A DNA stretch of 64,000 nucleotides from Paenibacillus sp. GSMTC-2017 (GCF_016019935.1 NZ_JAECMT010000001.1:1182774-1246773); one strand, 5' to 3'; counted from the stretch's first letter, positions 36,538 through 46,962 are shown. Notes: generated from the letters alone by a model not told the origin. Made by a program: numbers and translations.

Positions 36538-36553
36538 GTTCTATAAAACGAAC
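36538..36553. promoter_or_regulatory. SinR-like site between divergent eps genes
   Basis: GTTCTATAAAACGAAC lies between the minus-strand nucleotidyltransferase and the plus-strand epsM-like gene. A half site GTTCTTT at 36600-36606 is near the epsM promoter candidate TCTACA, 17 bp, TAGAAT (ending about 36647). Confidence 0.6.
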
Positions 36554-36685
36554 ACATGCTCAGAATATCATCCTATTTTTGATCTGTCAATTGCTTTACT
36601 GTTCTTTTCCCATTTCCATCTACAAATTCTATCCATTATGCTAGAATGGAAATGTTTAGTATTTCTCGCAAAGAAGGAGTTGTTA

Positions 36686-37345
36686 GTGTTGCAATCTATT
36701 GTCGTATTTGGAGCAGGTGGTCATGCAAAAACGGTCATTGATGTTATAGAAAAACAAGGGCTATATCGTATCATTGGACTACTAGACTCCAATAGGTCTG
36801 CTCATGATGTCGTTTATGACTACAACATATTAGGTGATGAAAGCTGGCTTTCGCTTCATTCTGATGCCATTGACGGAGCAATTGTTGCCATTGGAGACAA
36901 CTGGACACGTAGCTGCATCGTTTCCAAACTAAAGGCATTTGTACCAACACTTTCGTTCATTACTGCAATTCATCCATCTGCAGAGCTAGCAAGAGGAAGC
37001 CGTGTAGGTGTTGGATCAGTCGTAATGGCTGGAGCAGTGATTAATAGTGATGCTACTGTTGATGAACACTGTATTTTATACCCTCACACTTCAATTGATC
37101 ATGATAGTAGAGTTGGAAGTTTTGTTAGCTTTGCTCCACAATCAGTTACTGGTGGTAATGTTTCTATCAACGATTATACTGCAATCGCGATAGGTGCTAC
37201 GATTGCTCACGGGATAACCATTGGCGAACATAGTGTTATTGGTGCTGGTGCAACTGTCTTAACTAATATTCCGTCGCACACGATTGCCTATGGTACTCCA
37301 GCTCGAGTCATACGACCTAGAGGGATCGGAGAACGTTATCTTTGA
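36686..37345 (+). CDS. epsM: Sugar O/N-acetyltransferase, EpsM/NeuD-like
   Basis: Left-handed beta-helix acyltransferase that acetylates the UDP-4-amino-sugar made by the EpsC/EpsN pair. The N-terminal IVVFGAGGHAKTVIDVIE is the NeuD-type dinucleotide-like fold. Hexapeptide repeats run through the last 110 residues (GVGSVVMAGAVINSDA, HTSIDHDSRVG, GEHSVIGAGATVLTNI). The start is GTG 36686 (AAGAAGGAG 6 bp upstream), or TTG 36689; the longer frame to 36536 has no ribosome site. It is the only plus-strand gene in the eps locus and converges on epsN with a 10-bp overlap of 3' ends. Confidence 0.9.
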   Translation: MLQSIVVFGAGGHAKTVIDVIEKQGLYRIIGLLDSNRSAHDVVYDYNILGDESWLSLHSDAIDGAIVAIGDNWTRSCIVSKLKAFVPTLSFITAIHPSAELARGSRVGVGSVVMAGAVINSDATVDEHCILYPHTSIDHDSRVGSFVSFAPQSVTGGNVSINDYTAIAIGATIAHGITIGEHSVIGAGATVLTNIPSHTIAYGTPARVIRPRGIGERYL

Positions 37346-38520
37346 ATAGTAACTTGCACAGTTTCAGCAATTACCCTTTCAACAACTTCAATCACTCTCA
37401 TTTGATCTTCTATTCCCAAATTTGAGCCCGAAGGAAGACATATACCCGATTGGAATAACTTTTCACAAATTGATGCCGCTTCTAACGTTGGATGAGGGTA
37501 AAATCGTGTTCCTTCAAACAAAGGTTGTTGATGTAATGGTTTCCAGAGCGGGCGCGCCTCAATATTATTCGCTGACAACTCATTTAAAAGCTCCTGTATT
37601 TTCCAAGCGGAGTCTTCCTCAGTGATCGTAAATGTGGTCAACCATCGATTAGAACGTGAGCCTATTTGTTCCGGCATAAACTGTACATTGTCATAATGAC
37701 GAAACGCATTTACATACCGCAAAAACACATTTCTTCTTGCTTCAACTCTTTCATCCAATACCTCTAATTGAGCTCTACCTATCCCAGCAAGTATATTACT
37801 GAGCCTATAGTTGTACCCCATAACACTATGTTGATAATGTTGGGCAGCATCTCTTGCTTGTGTGGCGAGGAATCGTGCTTTATTAATGGCTTCTAAATCA
37901 TTAGATACTAACATGCCTCCGCCAGAAGTTGTAATAATTTTGTTCCCATTAAACGAAAAGATACCAAAATGCCCAAATGTACCACTTTGTATGCCATTGT
38001 AAGTTGAACCTAACGATTCAGCGGCATCCTCGATAACAGGTACATCATAGCGATTACATACAGACATAATCTCAGTCATTTTGGCAATACAACCGTATAA
38101 ATGAACGACAATAACTGCCTTAGGCAATTTCCCTTCGGCAGCACATTCCATCATTGCTTGTTCTAATGCTTCTGGTGACATATTCCATGTATCTGGCTCA
38201 GAATCAATAAAGATTGGCTCTGCACCAAGATAACTTATTGGGTTAGCACTAGCGATGAAAGTAAAACTTGGGCAACATACGAGATCGCCTTTTCCAACGC
38301 CAAGAAGTTCCAACGCTAAATGAATAGCCGCTGTCCCGGAACTAACAGCTGCTGCTCCTTTAATACTTACATAACTCGCAAGTTCACTCTCGAATGCATC
38401 AATATTAGGGCCAAGAGGAGCAATCCAGTTACTTTCGAACGCCTCATCAATATACTTTCGTTCATTCCCACTCATATGTGGGGGGGACAAATAAATTTTA
38501 GACTTCTCCTTCGCTAACAA
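37336..38520 (-). CDS. epsN: DegT/DnrJ/EryC1-type sugar aminotransferase, EpsN
   Basis: PLP-dependent aminotransferase that converts a UDP-4-keto-6-deoxy sugar to the 4-amino form. The N-terminal KIYLSPPHMSGNERKYIDEA and SNWIAPLGPNID are close to B. subtilis EpsN. The PLP Lys lies in FSFNGNKIITTSGGGM, and SSGTAAIHLAL binds phosphate. TTG 38520 is the likely start; AAGG lies 12 bp upstream. With epsC and epsM it forms the UDP-bacillosamine-type pathway for the first sugar of the repeat. Confidence 0.93.
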   Translation of the reverse strand: MLAKEKSKIYLSPPHMSGNERKYIDEAFESNWIAPLGPNIDAFESELASYVSIKGAAAVSSGTAAIHLALELLGVGKGDLVCCPSFTFIASANPISYLGAEPIFIDSEPDTWNMSPEALEQAMMECAAEGKLPKAVIVVHLYGCIAKMTEIMSVCNRYDVPVIEDAAESLGSTYNGIQSGTFGHFGIFSFNGNKIITTSGGGMLVSNDLEAINKARFLATQARDAAQHYQHSVMGYNYRLSNILAGIGRAQLEVLDERVEARRNVFLRYVNAFRHYDNVQFMPEQIGSRSNRWLTTFTITEEDSAWKIQELLNELSANNIEARPLWKPLHQQPLFEGTRFYPHPTLEAASICEKLFQSGICLPSGSNLGIEDQMRVIEVVERVIAETVQVTIQR

Positions 38521-38528
38521 CAGTTATC

Positions 38529-39137
38529 TCATCCTTCCTTATTAGTTGCTTTGCCTTCGAAAAGCGGCATCGTAACATGTTTTCCATTACTAATTCCTTC
38601 AGAATGTACGACTTTTTTTATAGTCATCATCACTATTTTTAGATCGATCCATAAATTGTGATGTTCTACGTACCAAACATCGTAAGAGAAACGATCTTCC
38701 CATGATACGTTGTTTCTTCCGTTCACCTGTGCCCAGCCCGTTAAACCTGGCCTTACAAGGTGACGCTTAGCTTGCTCATCCGTATATAGCGGCAAATATT
38801 CCATGAGAAGCGGTCTAGGACCTACTAAACTTATGTCACCTTTAATAATATTGATCAGTTGCGGAAGTTCATCCAAACTAAACTTTCTAAGCCATTTACC
38901 AAAGTCAGTAAGCCTCAAAAAATCTGAAAGAAGTTCTCCCTCTGCTCCTCTTTCGTCTGTCATTGTCCTAAACTTATACACATAAAATGGTTTGCCATGT
39001 AAGCCTGGTCTTTGCTGCTTGAATAAAATCGGAGTTCCGAGCTTAGTTCTAACTAGTATCGCAATAATAGCAATGAATGGAGATAATACAAGAAGTAATG
39101 CACTAGCAGTAATGAAATCGAATACTCGTTTGATCAT
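38529..39137 (-). CDS. epsL: Initiating sugar-1-phosphate transferase, EpsL
   Basis: Membrane enzyme that starts repeat-unit synthesis by moving a sugar-1-phosphate to undecaprenyl phosphate. It is 202 aa, equal in size to B. subtilis EpsL. A re-entrant N-terminal helix (DFITASALLLVLSPFIAIIA) is followed by GTPILFKQQRPGLHGKPFYV, YKFRTM, FSLDELPQLINIIKGDISLV, GPRPLL and RPGLTGWAQVNGRN. These are signatures of the monotopic bacterial sugar transferases. It is probably specific for UDP-diacetylated bacillosamine, by analogy. The start ATG has CAGGAG upstream. Confidence 0.94.
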   Translation of the reverse strand: MIKRVFDFITASALLLVLSPFIAIIAILVRTKLGTPILFKQQRPGLHGKPFYVYKFRTMTDERGAEGELLSDFLRLTDFGKWLRKFSLDELPQLINIIKGDISLVGPRPLLMEYLPLYTDEQAKRHLVRPGLTGWAQVNGRNNVSWEDRFSYDVWYVEHHNLWIDLKIVMMTIKKVVHSEGISNGKHVTMPLFEGKATNKEG

Positions 39138-39173
39138 ATTAAATTTCTCCTGATAATCTATTTAATGCTCCAA

Positions 39174-39914
39174 TTAACGAGAAACAAACAGTTGTCTCAT
39201 TCTGGAGATCACTTTAGGTCCTACTACTCGGCTAACAATTCGTTTTACATTGCTTCTTAATCGAACATGAGCAGGAAGCCACGACTGTGCAAAGTGATGA
39301 ATGGAATAACTTTCATCTGTAATATAGTTTCCACCGTTGATGTAATCGTATGGACTGAAATAAGTTCGAGGATAACAGACCACACCATTTTTGAACGTTT
39401 GATACTGACCATTTAGAAGCAATCCATCTTTTTTGCATAGTTTTGATATAACTGCTGTATTTGTCATCATGTCGTAACTACCATCTGGTAGCAAAAAAGT
39501 TCTTTGCTTGTAATCTTCAAGTAACTCTTCGATCCATGGGTGACCACTAACAGCACCCATCGTTCCAGATTGTAAATAATGCTCATCCTCAAATCCGGTG
39601 AATGCTTCATGCTTTAGCAGCGGATCAAGCGACTTAATAACTTCTACATCAGTATCTAAGTAAATACCGCCGTATTTGTGCAACGCATATAACCTTACAT
39701 AGTCACTTACAAAAGCAAACTTTCGAGCAGCATAAGCCTCCTTAACATATGGACTTGATTCGATATCAAAGTTGTCTTCATTCCACTCCATCAATTGATA
39801 TCCGTTTAGATTTTTTGTCCAGCTCTTCATACACTTCATAATCTTCTTCGACTTTTCCCCACGCCCAAACCAACAGTAATGAATGATTCGGGGAATACGC
39901 TCATTATTTTCCAT
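39174..39914 (-). CDS. Family 32-type glycosyltransferase
   Basis: 246-aa transferase of the OCH1/capsular polysaccharide type. It opens RIPRIIHYCWFGRGEKSKKI and carries the DxD motif in GGIYLDTDVEVIK, with FAFVSDYVRLYALHKYGG upstream, the standard GT32 signature. A C-terminal basic segment probably contacts the membrane. AAGGAGGAG precedes the ATG. It lies between the EpsG-like polymerase and the EpsL-like initiator in the eps transcript. Confidence 0.9.
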   Translation of the reverse strand: MENNERIPRIIHYCWFGRGEKSKKIMKCMKSWTKNLNGYQLMEWNEDNFDIESSPYVKEAYAARKFAFVSDYVRLYALHKYGGIYLDTDVEVIKSLDPLLKHEAFTGFEDEHYLQSGTMGAVSGHPWIEELLEDYKQRTFLLPDGSYDMMTNTAVISKLCKKDGLLLNGQYQTFKNGVVCYPRTYFSPYDYINGGNYITDESYSIHHFAQSWLPAHVRLRSNVKRIVSRVVGPKVISRMRQLFVSR

Positions 39915-39929
39915 ATAAGCTCCTCCTTA

Positions 39930-41003
39930 CTAGAATGGCCAACTAATATAGTCACTGTCATACTTAAGATCCAAGATGATGACATTTTCATAGAAGTAAT
40001 AGAACAAATAAAGTGAAATCATAACGATGTAGACAAACTTTTGATCCTTTTCTCTAAAAAGTTTAATAATCCATCCGATTAATAGCAGTTGATATACATT
40101 GAAATAGATCGCTAATCGCGCAAAAATCCAGTTCTGTGTAGCAATAATCATCAATACCGCACCTATTAGAGATAAATTAACGACTATATCTCCACCTGGG
40201 AATATGGCACGCAACTTCTCTCTCCCCATAAATGCGATAAATATCGGAGCGATCGTTACGAGTAAACGAATAACGTTTGCTCCCCCTTCTTGAAAGTCTT
40301 CGTAATATCCATATTGCGTATCGGCTATTACATCGAAGAGCACATCCCATAAAAAGTTATAACCCATAACAAATAGTACTGCGCCTAACAGAAGTCCGAT
40401 CGTAGTACTCGTCCAAGCTTTTCGCCTTACAATAAAATAGATCGGAATCATAATTAATGCACTTTGATGGAATACCGATGCAAACAATACGACTATCAAG
40501 TATGCCTTCCAGCGTCCCTCTAACAAATACTTAGTTGCTGCAAATATAATAGCGGCTGCCATATATTGCCTCAAGCCATTCATAGAAACGATAAATGCTC
40601 CTGAAGTAATATAGACGAACATACTAATTTCGAAGAGACGTGCATATTTGTAAAGCACAGCGACTATTAAAACGTTAGTAACAAACGCTGTTATAAACAA
40701 TAAAAGTTGCGGGTCATCTGTTATTTGTTTCAGTACCATTTGTAAAAGATTAAAACCAATATCTTTCCCTTTCAAAACTGCTTCCAAACTAAAGTCATTT
40801 ACTTCATAGCCGTGCATGTAGAGATAGGTATCACCAATTGAGTTACGTAGACCTGAGACTACAACAAGTGATAATGCAACGACGCCAGCTAACACTTTAT
40901 TGGGTTGAATGGTAGTAGGGCCCATTCCTCCTGAAGTAGAGAAATATCTAGACATCAAAGCGAAAAAAAATACGATTACTAAACTAGCCCACATTATAGC
41001 CAT
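39930..41003 (-). CDS. epsG: EpsG-family polysaccharide polymerase
   Basis: 357-aa membrane protein with about ten hydrophobic spans. The segments GLRNSIGDTYLYMHGYE, GKDIGFNLLQMVLKQI and MNGLRQYMAAAIIFAATKYL are typical of EpsG, with conserved Arg and Asp residues just outside the first helices. It probably polymerises repeat units after the flippase moves them across the membrane. It starts 4 bp from the GT2 stop. Confidence 0.9.
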   Translation of the reverse strand: MAIMWASLVIVFFFALMSRYFSTSGGMGPTTIQPNKVLAGVVALSLVVVSGLRNSIGDTYLYMHGYEVNDFSLEAVLKGKDIGFNLLQMVLKQITDDPQLLLFITAFVTNVLIVAVLYKYARLFEISMFVYITSGAFIVSMNGLRQYMAAAIIFAATKYLLEGRWKAYLIVVLFASVFHQSALIMIPIYFIVRRKAWTSTTIGLLLGAVLFVMGYNFLWDVLFDVIADTQYGYYEDFQEGGANVIRLLVTIAPIFIAFMGREKLRAIFPGGDIVVNLSLIGAVLMIIATQNWIFARLAIYFNVYQLLLIGWIIKLFREKDQKFVYIVMISLYLFYYFYENVIILDLKYDSDYISWPF

Positions 41004-41007
41004 TTAT

Positions 41008-41907
41008 TTATCCCCATAATGTTTCTTCCTTTCTCGTTTTGAAAGCAATAAAACAGTATAAGAGAACCCCCGGTGGCACTGCTAGTAGAGTCATCCACTT
41101 CATCGGTGAATCTTTTAACCATTGCTTGTTTCTAGAAAGGATACTGCTGGAGACATAATGGATCGCTTGACGAAACTTATATGACAGACCACATAGTGGA
41201 GATTCCATCAACGCTTTCCGATAAAAGGTAAACCCTTTAGGATTACGAACATATTGTTTTAACATATTTCGAGATGAACCATCCTCCATATATTCCACAA
41301 TGCATAATACTTCATTGAGCAGAAGCAGAGGGTATTGCTCATCTAGTTTGTAATATTTATAGGCAAGCCCAACATATCGTTCATCTGGAAAGATGGGATA
41401 TGGAAATTGCGTCGTTAAAATAGAACGATAAACTAGTTTTTTATCTCCACGTACACCATGTTTATTGTAAAGATCAAATAGGTTTGAACGGCTAAGTTCA
41501 GTCGGAAGTTTCGTTCCGATGATGGTATCATCACTATAAGCGTCTAATGCTACAAACCCACTAACTTCATTGCTACCATTCTTATCCCAAAAGCTAGTAA
41601 TCATTTCAATTGCCCGATCAGATAAATAATCATCTGAATCTATACATACATTAAGTTCAGTCGTGATCTGCTCATAAGCGGTGTTATGCGCACCATGCAT
41701 ACCTTGATTCTCCTGTTTAACATATCGGATACTTACAGCGTCTTCTAACTGCCATACCTGCACGAGAGACTCCGTATTGTCAGTTGACCCATCATCGATA
41801 ATTAACCATTCAAAGTCGTCGCATGTTTGACGTTTCATACTCTCATACAAACGACCTAGGCAATATGCTCGATTATACGTTGGCGTAAAGACGGTTACGG
41901 TTTTCAT
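41008..41907 (-). CDS. Family 2 glycosyltransferase
   Basis: 299-aa GT-A enzyme with VTVFTPTYNRAYCLGRLYES, WLIIDDGSTDNTE and the variant metal site NVCIDSDDYLSD. A C-terminal hydrophobic stretch (MTLLAVPPGVLLYCFIAF) suggests membrane attachment. RBS AGAGGTGG precedes ATG 41907, which lies inside the end of the upstream GT4. It sits between the EpsF-like and EpsG-like genes, where EpsE lies nearby in B. subtilis. I do not see enough to claim a flagellar-clutch role. Confidence 0.88.
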   Translation of the reverse strand: MKTVTVFTPTYNRAYCLGRLYESMKRQTCDDFEWLIIDDGSTDNTESLVQVWQLEDAVSIRYVKQENQGMHGAHNTAYEQITTELNVCIDSDDYLSDRAIEMITSFWDKNGSNEVSGFVALDAYSDDTIIGTKLPTELSRSNLFDLYNKHGVRGDKKLVYRSILTTQFPYPIFPDERYVGLAYKYYKLDEQYPLLLLNEVLCIVEYMEDGSSRNMLKQYVRNPKGFTFYRKALMESPLCGLSYKFRQAIHYVSSSILSRNKQWLKDSPMKWMTLLAVPPGVLLYCFIAFKTRKEETLWG

Positions 41908-43018
41908 TGTCCACCTCTAGTAATTGAAAATAGTATTCCTGAATCCAACGGGCAGTAGCCCTTATGTCATAACCTACACTCTCTAACTGTGAGCTAGTTA
42001 TCATTCGCTTGTTCTTCTGCTGCTCAGACGTAATGGCAATTACATATCCTTCTATTGAGCGATTGGAGACAAATTTCATAAGACTTAAGCCCAAATCAGC
42101 TTCTTTAGATATAGCATCAGAAACGATACAAGGAATACCCATCGCTTGTGCCTCTATAAGCGTTACTGGTAGCCCTTCATGATGTGATGGAAATACAAAC
42201 TTATCAAATGCCAGTAATAAGCGGTCTACATCTGCTCTCACACCTAGAAACTTGACTTTATCCGCTATGTTTAATTCAATAGCTTTTTTTTCCATCTCAA
42301 TTCGGAGAGGTCCATCACCTATTAGAATCAACAAACTATTGTTATGAACTTGTAACAAGCGACTAAATATATCAAGCAATTGTGTATGATTTTTCTGGTG
42401 ATTGAAACGGCCAACATGCCCGACGACAAGAGTATCATCTTTAATCGATAACTCTGATCTAATAGCATTCCGCGCAAAGTCTGAATAAGTAAACCGAATA
42501 GGATCTACACCATTTTTTAATAGTTCTACTCTCTTGTTACGTCCCTTAAACAGCCATTTACCAGCATCTTCGGAGCAAGCAAATCGATGTGTTGCAGAAT
42601 GATCAATGTACAAACTAGCGTAACGTTTGTACAGTCTAGCCATCCATCCGCCTTCACTTCTTGTATTGTGACTATGAGCGATACGAACGGGCACACCAGC
42701 ATTTTTTGAAGCTCGTAACATTAATCCGCTCATTCGATCCATATGTACATGTATGACATCGTACTTATTATTGGAATCAAAAAACTCTCGAAGTACTCTT
42801 TGATATCCGAAGTGACCTACTTTATCGATGTAAGGAACTCTATGGATTTGTCCGCCAAGTGAAATAATTTCTTCATCAAATACGCCTTCTTTACTCGTAA
42901 GAAAGTCAAATTGTAATTTGCTTCGATCAATATGCCGGTACAAATTCATCAATAATGTTTCGGCGCCGCCTCTGTTCATATTAACTATGGCATGGAGAAC
43001 TCTTATTGGACGTTCCAC
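41873..43018 (-). CDS. epsF: Family 4 glycosyltransferase, EpsF-like
   Basis: 381-aa GT-B enzyme. The opening [38 protein letters not shown] and EEIISLGGQIHRVPYI closely follow B. subtilis EpsF. The donor site is VVGHVGRFNHQKNHTQLLDI and FVFPSHHEGLPVTLIEAQAM. GTG 43018 has GGAGAGG upstream and overlaps the EpsD-like gene end by 16 bp. It adds a sugar to the lipid-linked intermediate. Confidence 0.9.
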   Translation of the reverse strand: MERPIRVLHAIVNMNRGGAETLLMNLYRHIDRSKLQFDFLTSKEGVFDEEIISLGGQIHRVPYIDKVGHFGYQRVLREFFDSNNKYDVIHVHMDRMSGLMLRASKNAGVPVRIAHSHNTRSEGGWMARLYKRYASLYIDHSATHRFACSEDAGKWLFKGRNKRVELLKNGVDPIRFTYSDFARNAIRSELSIKDDTLVVGHVGRFNHQKNHTQLLDIFSRLLQVHNNSLLILIGDGPLRIEMEKKAIELNIADKVKFLGVRADVDRLLLAFDKFVFPSHHEGLPVTLIEAQAMGIPCIVSDAISKEADLGLSLMKFVSNRSIEGYVIAITSEQQKNKRMITSSQLESVGYDIRATARWIQEYYFQLLEVDNENRNRLYANV

Positions 43019-44169
43019 TCCAACCTCTCCTTTCCGTCTCTCTCTTGCTCCGTCATAAACGTGTTATATATCCCTTTCAGTTCATCCTTAACAGAATCTA
43101 ACGAATAAACTTTTACACGTTCCAAACTTCTTCTCCCCATCTCTAGCCTTGACTCATGAAAGGTATAGAGGAGTTGCAAGCGACTAGCAAATGCATCGAC
43201 ATCACTAGGATCAATTAGAAAACCGTTTTGCCCTTCCTCCACGAGTTCTATATGCCCTCTATTATTCGTAGCCACTATTGGCAATCCGCTTGCCATAGCT
43301 TCCATAATATTAAGAGGGAGCCCTTCCCTTAGGCTTGAGGCAACAGCAACATCACACATTGGAATAAGCTTGCGCATATCATTCCTAAATCCTAAGAAGT
43401 TAACCATATGAGATACACCAAGTTGCTGGGTTAATTCACGGCAACTCTCTTGCGTTGATCCCTCGCCTGCCAAAAGTAGTCTTGCTTCTGGCACCTTCTC
43501 TTTCAGTTTTGCAAGTGCATGAATGAGCAACTCGTGATTTTTGTTCGTGTTAAATTCAGCTCCATAAATCATTAAGAAGTGATCCGAACTATAGCCAAGA
43601 CTACTACGGAGCTCTCTTTTTCTCTCTTCCGTAATCGGTGAGTACATATTTGTATGTACACCAACTCCATGTACATGATGAATTTCGCGCGCTCGAAATC
43701 GACTTGCTAGCGCTCTACGGAAATCCTCACCATTAATGGTGATGAGACAATCCGTAACAGAAGCAAGCATTTTTTCGATTGGATAATAAAAGAGCCAATT
43801 CATCTGAGGTGCACCTTTATAAAAATGAAAGCCATGAGCAGTATAAATGACTTTCGTGCCCCTTTTTCTGGCGCCCCTCGCCGCCATTCGAGCCAGCGCG
43901 CCACCCATTGGCGTATGGCAATGAATAATGCTATAGTCCTCTTTATCTATAATGGATTTTAATTGTCGATAAGCTTTTACATTCACCACTTTGAACGGCG
44001 ATCGCTGGATTGGAATATTGTATTTGTGATCAACGTGCGGTAGCACTAAATCACCCTGAGCAACAACATGAACCTCCCACCCCTGCTTCTGAAACCATTC
44101 CATTACAGGAAGATGAAATGCCTTAAAGTGATAATCCACAGTTGCACAAAACAATACTTTAGGCTTCAT
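43003..44169 (-). CDS. epsD: Family 4 glycosyltransferase, EpsD-like
   Basis: 388-aa GT-B enzyme. The first 150 residues parallel B. subtilis EpsD closely: [69 protein letters not shown] and [11 protein letters not shown]. The donor site includes [20 protein letters not shown]. It probably adds the second sugar after EpsL. It overlaps the galU stop by 11 bp, so the cistrons are coupled. Confidence 0.92.
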   Translation of the reverse strand: MKPKVLFCATVDYHFKAFHLPVMEWFQKQGWEVHVVAQGDLVLPHVDHKYNIPIQRSPFKVVNVKAYRQLKSIIDKEDYSIIHCHTPMGGALARMAARGARKRGTKVIYTAHGFHFYKGAPQMNWLFYYPIEKMLASVTDCLITINGEDFRRALASRFRAREIHHVHGVGVHTNMYSPITEERKRELRSSLGYSSDHFLMIYGAEFNTNKNHELLIHALAKLKEKVPEARLLLAGEGSTQESCRELTQQLGVSHMVNFLGFRNDMRKLIPMCDVAVASSLREGLPLNIMEAMASGLPIVATNNRGHIELVEEGQNGFLIDPSDVDAFASRLQLLYTFHESRLEMGRRSLERVKVYSLDSVKDELKGIYNTFMTEQERDGKERLEWNVQ

Positions 44170-45046
44170 GGCGTGCAGCTTCCCTCTCCATTGTTCGAGT
44201 TAAATAATCAAGCAACTCATAACGTAGATCTTCTCTTTGAAGAGCAAATTCAATGGTCGTCTGGATGAAGCCCATTTTTTCGCCTACATCATATCGTTTA
44301 CCTTCAAACTCATACGCGAACACAGCTTTACATTTATTTAACTCAGCTATCGCATCTGTAAGTTGAATTTCCCCACCTGAACCAGGCTCCTGATTTCCTA
44401 ATATATCGAAGATCTCAGGTGTCAAAATATATCGTCCCATTATGGCCATGTTGGAAGGTGCTGCTTCTTTGGATGGTTTCTCCACCAGGTGATTAATACG
44501 GTGGAAGTTAGACTCCATCTCCATGCCGTCTACAATGCCATAACGTGATACAGCATCTTCATGCACCCTTTGAACACCAATAACCGAAGAACCGTATTGT
44601 TCATACTTTTCGATCATCTGTCTAAGGCAAGGCTTCTTGGCTGAGATGATATCATCTCCAAGAAGAACAGCAAACGGCTCATCTCCAATAAACTTTCTAG
44701 CACACCATATCGCATGTCCTAGTCCTTTTGCTTCCTTCTGGCGTATGTAGTGAATATCGACCATATCTGAAGACTTTCGAACCTCTTGCAACAGCTCGAA
44801 TTTGCTTTTCGCAGCCAACATATGCTCAAGTTCCATTGAATTATCAAAGTGATCCTCAATTGCCCGCTTACCTTTACCAGTCACTATAATAATGTCTTCG
44901 ATCCCTGATTCAATCGCTTCCTCCACGATATATTGGATAGTTGGTTTATCTACAATCGGCAACATTTCCTTAGGCATCGCTTTGGTAGCAGGCAAAAACC
45001 GTGTACCTAAACCCGCCGCAGGAATAATCGCTTTCCTAACTTTCAT
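44159..45046 (-). CDS. galU: UTP-glucose-1-phosphate uridylyltransferase
   Basis: Makes UDP-glucose for the polysaccharide and for galE. The N-terminal pyrophosphorylase signature is [20 protein letters not shown] followed by [11 protein letters not shown]. Uridine and metal residues appear in AVLLGDDII and [15 protein letters not shown] 45046 is preferred over the upstream TTG because AAGGAG lies 12 bp away and the TTG would touch it. It is 295 aa, normal for GtaB. The second eps-type operons of Paenibacillus often include this gene. Confidence 0.93.
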   Translation of the reverse strand: MKVRKAIIPAAGLGTRFLPATKAMPKEMLPIVDKPTIQYIVEEAIESGIEDIIIVTGKGKRAIEDHFDNSMELEHMLAAKSKFELLQEVRKSSDMVDIHYIRQKEAKGLGHAIWCARKFIGDEPFAVLLGDDIISAKKPCLRQMIEKYEQYGSSVIGVQRVHEDAVSRYGIVDGMEMESNFHRINHLVEKPSKEAAPSNMAIMGRYILTPEIFDILGNQEPGSGGEIQLTDAIAELNKCKAVFAYEFEGKRYDVGEKMGFIQTTIEFALQREDLRYELLDYLTRTMEREAARHEA

Positions 45047-45071
45047 CTCGATGGTCAACTCCTTTTTTTCA

Positions 45072-46901
45072 TTATCCAGTTACTGTTGCAAGCTTTTGTC
45101 TTGATTCCGGCAATACATGATTAGCCAAATCAAGTAGACGAACTCTAAGTTCTGCTTGATTCATCTTTGGAAATTCCTCAATCAATGCTTCTATTTCATC
45201 AAAATAGATGTCGGATGCTTTTCCGATATAAATTTTCGGATACACTTGCTTATCCATAACCTCATCATCTTTCAGCATCTCTTCGAATAACTTCTCACCC
45301 GGTCTAATACCTGTATATTCAATGCCAATCTCATCAACCGAATAACCAGACATTCGTATAACATTTTGTGCGAGCTCCGTAATTTTTACTGGATCTCCCA
45401 TGTCCAGAACAAAAACTTCTCCGCCCCTTGCTAAAGCCCCAGCTTGAATAACTAGTCTTGATGCCTCGGGGATCGTCATAAAATAACGAACCATGTCAGG
45501 ATGTGTTACAGTAACTGGACCTCCATTTGCAATCTGCTTTTTAAACAAAGGTATAACACTTCCTCTACTTCCAAGCACATTGCCAAAGCGAACAGCCACG
45601 AACTTCGTCTGACTAACTCTTCCTTTATGTTGAATAATCATTTCTGCAATCCGCTTCGTTGCTCCCATAACGCTAGTCGGATTTACAGCTTTGTCCGTTG
45701 AAATCATAACAAAAGTTTCAACTTTGCTCTTGTTTGCGGCTCTTGCAGCATTAAGCGTACCTAACACATTATTTTTGAAAGCTTCTTCTGGATTACGTTC
45801 CATAAGTGGAACATGTTTATGAGCTGCTGCATGATAGACGACATGAGGACGAAGTGCCATCATTACCGACATCATCTTATCTGCATCTTGTAGATCGGCG
45901 ATTTCCGTATAAAACTTGATGTTCGAATCCTTGTATGTTTCCTTCAATTCATGCTCAATCGCGTAAATGCTGTTTTCTCCATGACCTAATAAAATAAGCT
46001 TTTCTGGTAGAAAACGTGCAATTTGTCTACATACTTCCGAACCAATTGATCCGCCCGCCCCTGTGACGAGTACAACCTTTTGCGTAACGTATCCTGAGAT
46101 ACTCTCAATATCTAACTCGACGGGCTCACGACCAAGCAAATCTTCCACTTGCACATCACGAAATTCTGTAACCGATATTCGTCCTGTAGCTAAATCTTCA
46201 AGCATGGGGATGATCTGCGTCTTTGCACTCGTCTTCGCACATTCTGTATAAATGTCGTAAAGCTGTTTTTTGCTTAATGACGGAATGGCGATAACAATAT
46301 TGTCGATGTTCAATTCCTTCGTTCTGGCGACAATGTCCGAAACTCCACCACAGACGGGTAATCCCATAATATCGAGCATTTTCTTGTGAGCATCATCATC
46401 AATAAACGATACGGGGAACAACTCAGTATCTGAATTGTTCATTAGTTGCCTCGCTAGCATCGTACCAGCGGCACCTGCCCCAACGATAAGTGTTCGCTTC
46501 TGTTTACCGTTGCTCCTATTCAAGTTCCCTCTCACAACTCGCCAAACTAATCTAGAGCCACCAATTAACAGAACATGAATCATCCATGTCACTGAAAGCA
46601 GTTTTAATTGAAGATCTCCCATAACGAGCAGTTGAACGAGCCCCGTAGACAAAAAAGTTAATCCTATCGCCTTAACGATAATGACAAGTTCTCCTACACT
46701 GGCATATTCCCATGCTTTCTTATACAGCTTGAAATAAAGAAAAAAGCAATGATGAAATAAGAGGAGTGCCCCTGCTTGAATGTAAAATGTATTGCTGCTT
46801 GTTTGAGCAAAGTCTAAAAGCCAGCTACTAATGTAAAGTGCCAATATAACAATTAATGAGTCGAGCAAAAGTAAAAGTGACCGTCTACTTCGATACGTCA
46901 T
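45072..46901 (-). CDS. epsC: Membrane nucleotide-sugar 4,6-dehydratase, EpsC/CapD-like
   Basis: 609-aa protein that converts UDP-GlcNAc to the 4-keto-6-deoxy intermediate used by EpsN. It has four N-terminal transmembrane helices (residues 1-125), a CoA-binding-type Rossmann domain ([17 protein letters not shown]) and a catalytic SDR domain. The latter shows [20 protein letters not shown], the [17 protein letters not shown] active-site stretch and [14 protein letters not shown]. The length and order match EpsC/FlmA-like large dehydratases. AAAGGA precedes the ATG. A SinR-like site lies 46 bp upstream. Confidence 0.94.
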   Translation of the reverse strand: MTYRSRRSLLLLLDSLIVILALYISSWLLDFAQTSSNTFYIQAGALLLFHHCFFLYFKLYKKAWEYASVGELVIIVKAIGLTFLSTGLVQLLVMGDLQLKLLSVTWMIHVLLIGGSRLVWRVVRGNLNRSNGKQKRTLIVGAGAAGTMLARQLMNNSDTELFPVSFIDDDAHKKMLDIMGLPVCGGVSDIVARTKELNIDNIVIAIPSLSKKQLYDIYTECAKTSAKTQIIPMLEDLATGRISVTEFRDVQVEDLLGREPVELDIESISGYVTQKVVLVTGAGGSIGSEVCRQIARFLPEKLILLGHGENSIYAIEHELKETYKDSNIKFYTEIADLQDADKMMSVMMALRPHVVYHAAAHKHVPLMERNPEEAFKNNVLGTLNAARAANKSKVETFVMISTDKAVNPTSVMGATKRIAEMIIQHKGRVSQTKFVAVRFGNVLGSRGSVIPLFKKQIANGGPVTVTHPDMVRYFMTIPEASRLVIQAGALARGGEVFVLDMGDPVKITELAQNVIRMSGYSVDEIGIEYTGIRPGEKLFEEMLKDDEVMDKQVYPKIYIGKASDIYFDEIEALIEEFPKMNQAELRVRLLDLANHVLPESRQKLATVTG

Positions 46902-46946
46902 TTCATGTTCATCCTTTCTTTTCTAACACACAACTTTTCCGCTATT

Positions 46947-46962
46947 GTGCTTAATAAAGAAC
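46947..46962. promoter_or_regulatory. SinR-like site upstream of epsC
   Basis: GTGCTTAATAAAGAAC (minus strand GTTCTTTATTAAGCAC) matches the palindrome at 14 of 16 positions. It lies in the 100-bp gap between the kinase and epsC genes, the largest gap in the upstream part of the eps transcript. No clear promoter was seen beside it. Confidence 0.5.

Noticed and set aside
39488..39505. AGTTCTTTGC half site
   Set aside because: Inside the GT32 coding sequence, no second half; expected by chance in AT-rich DNA.
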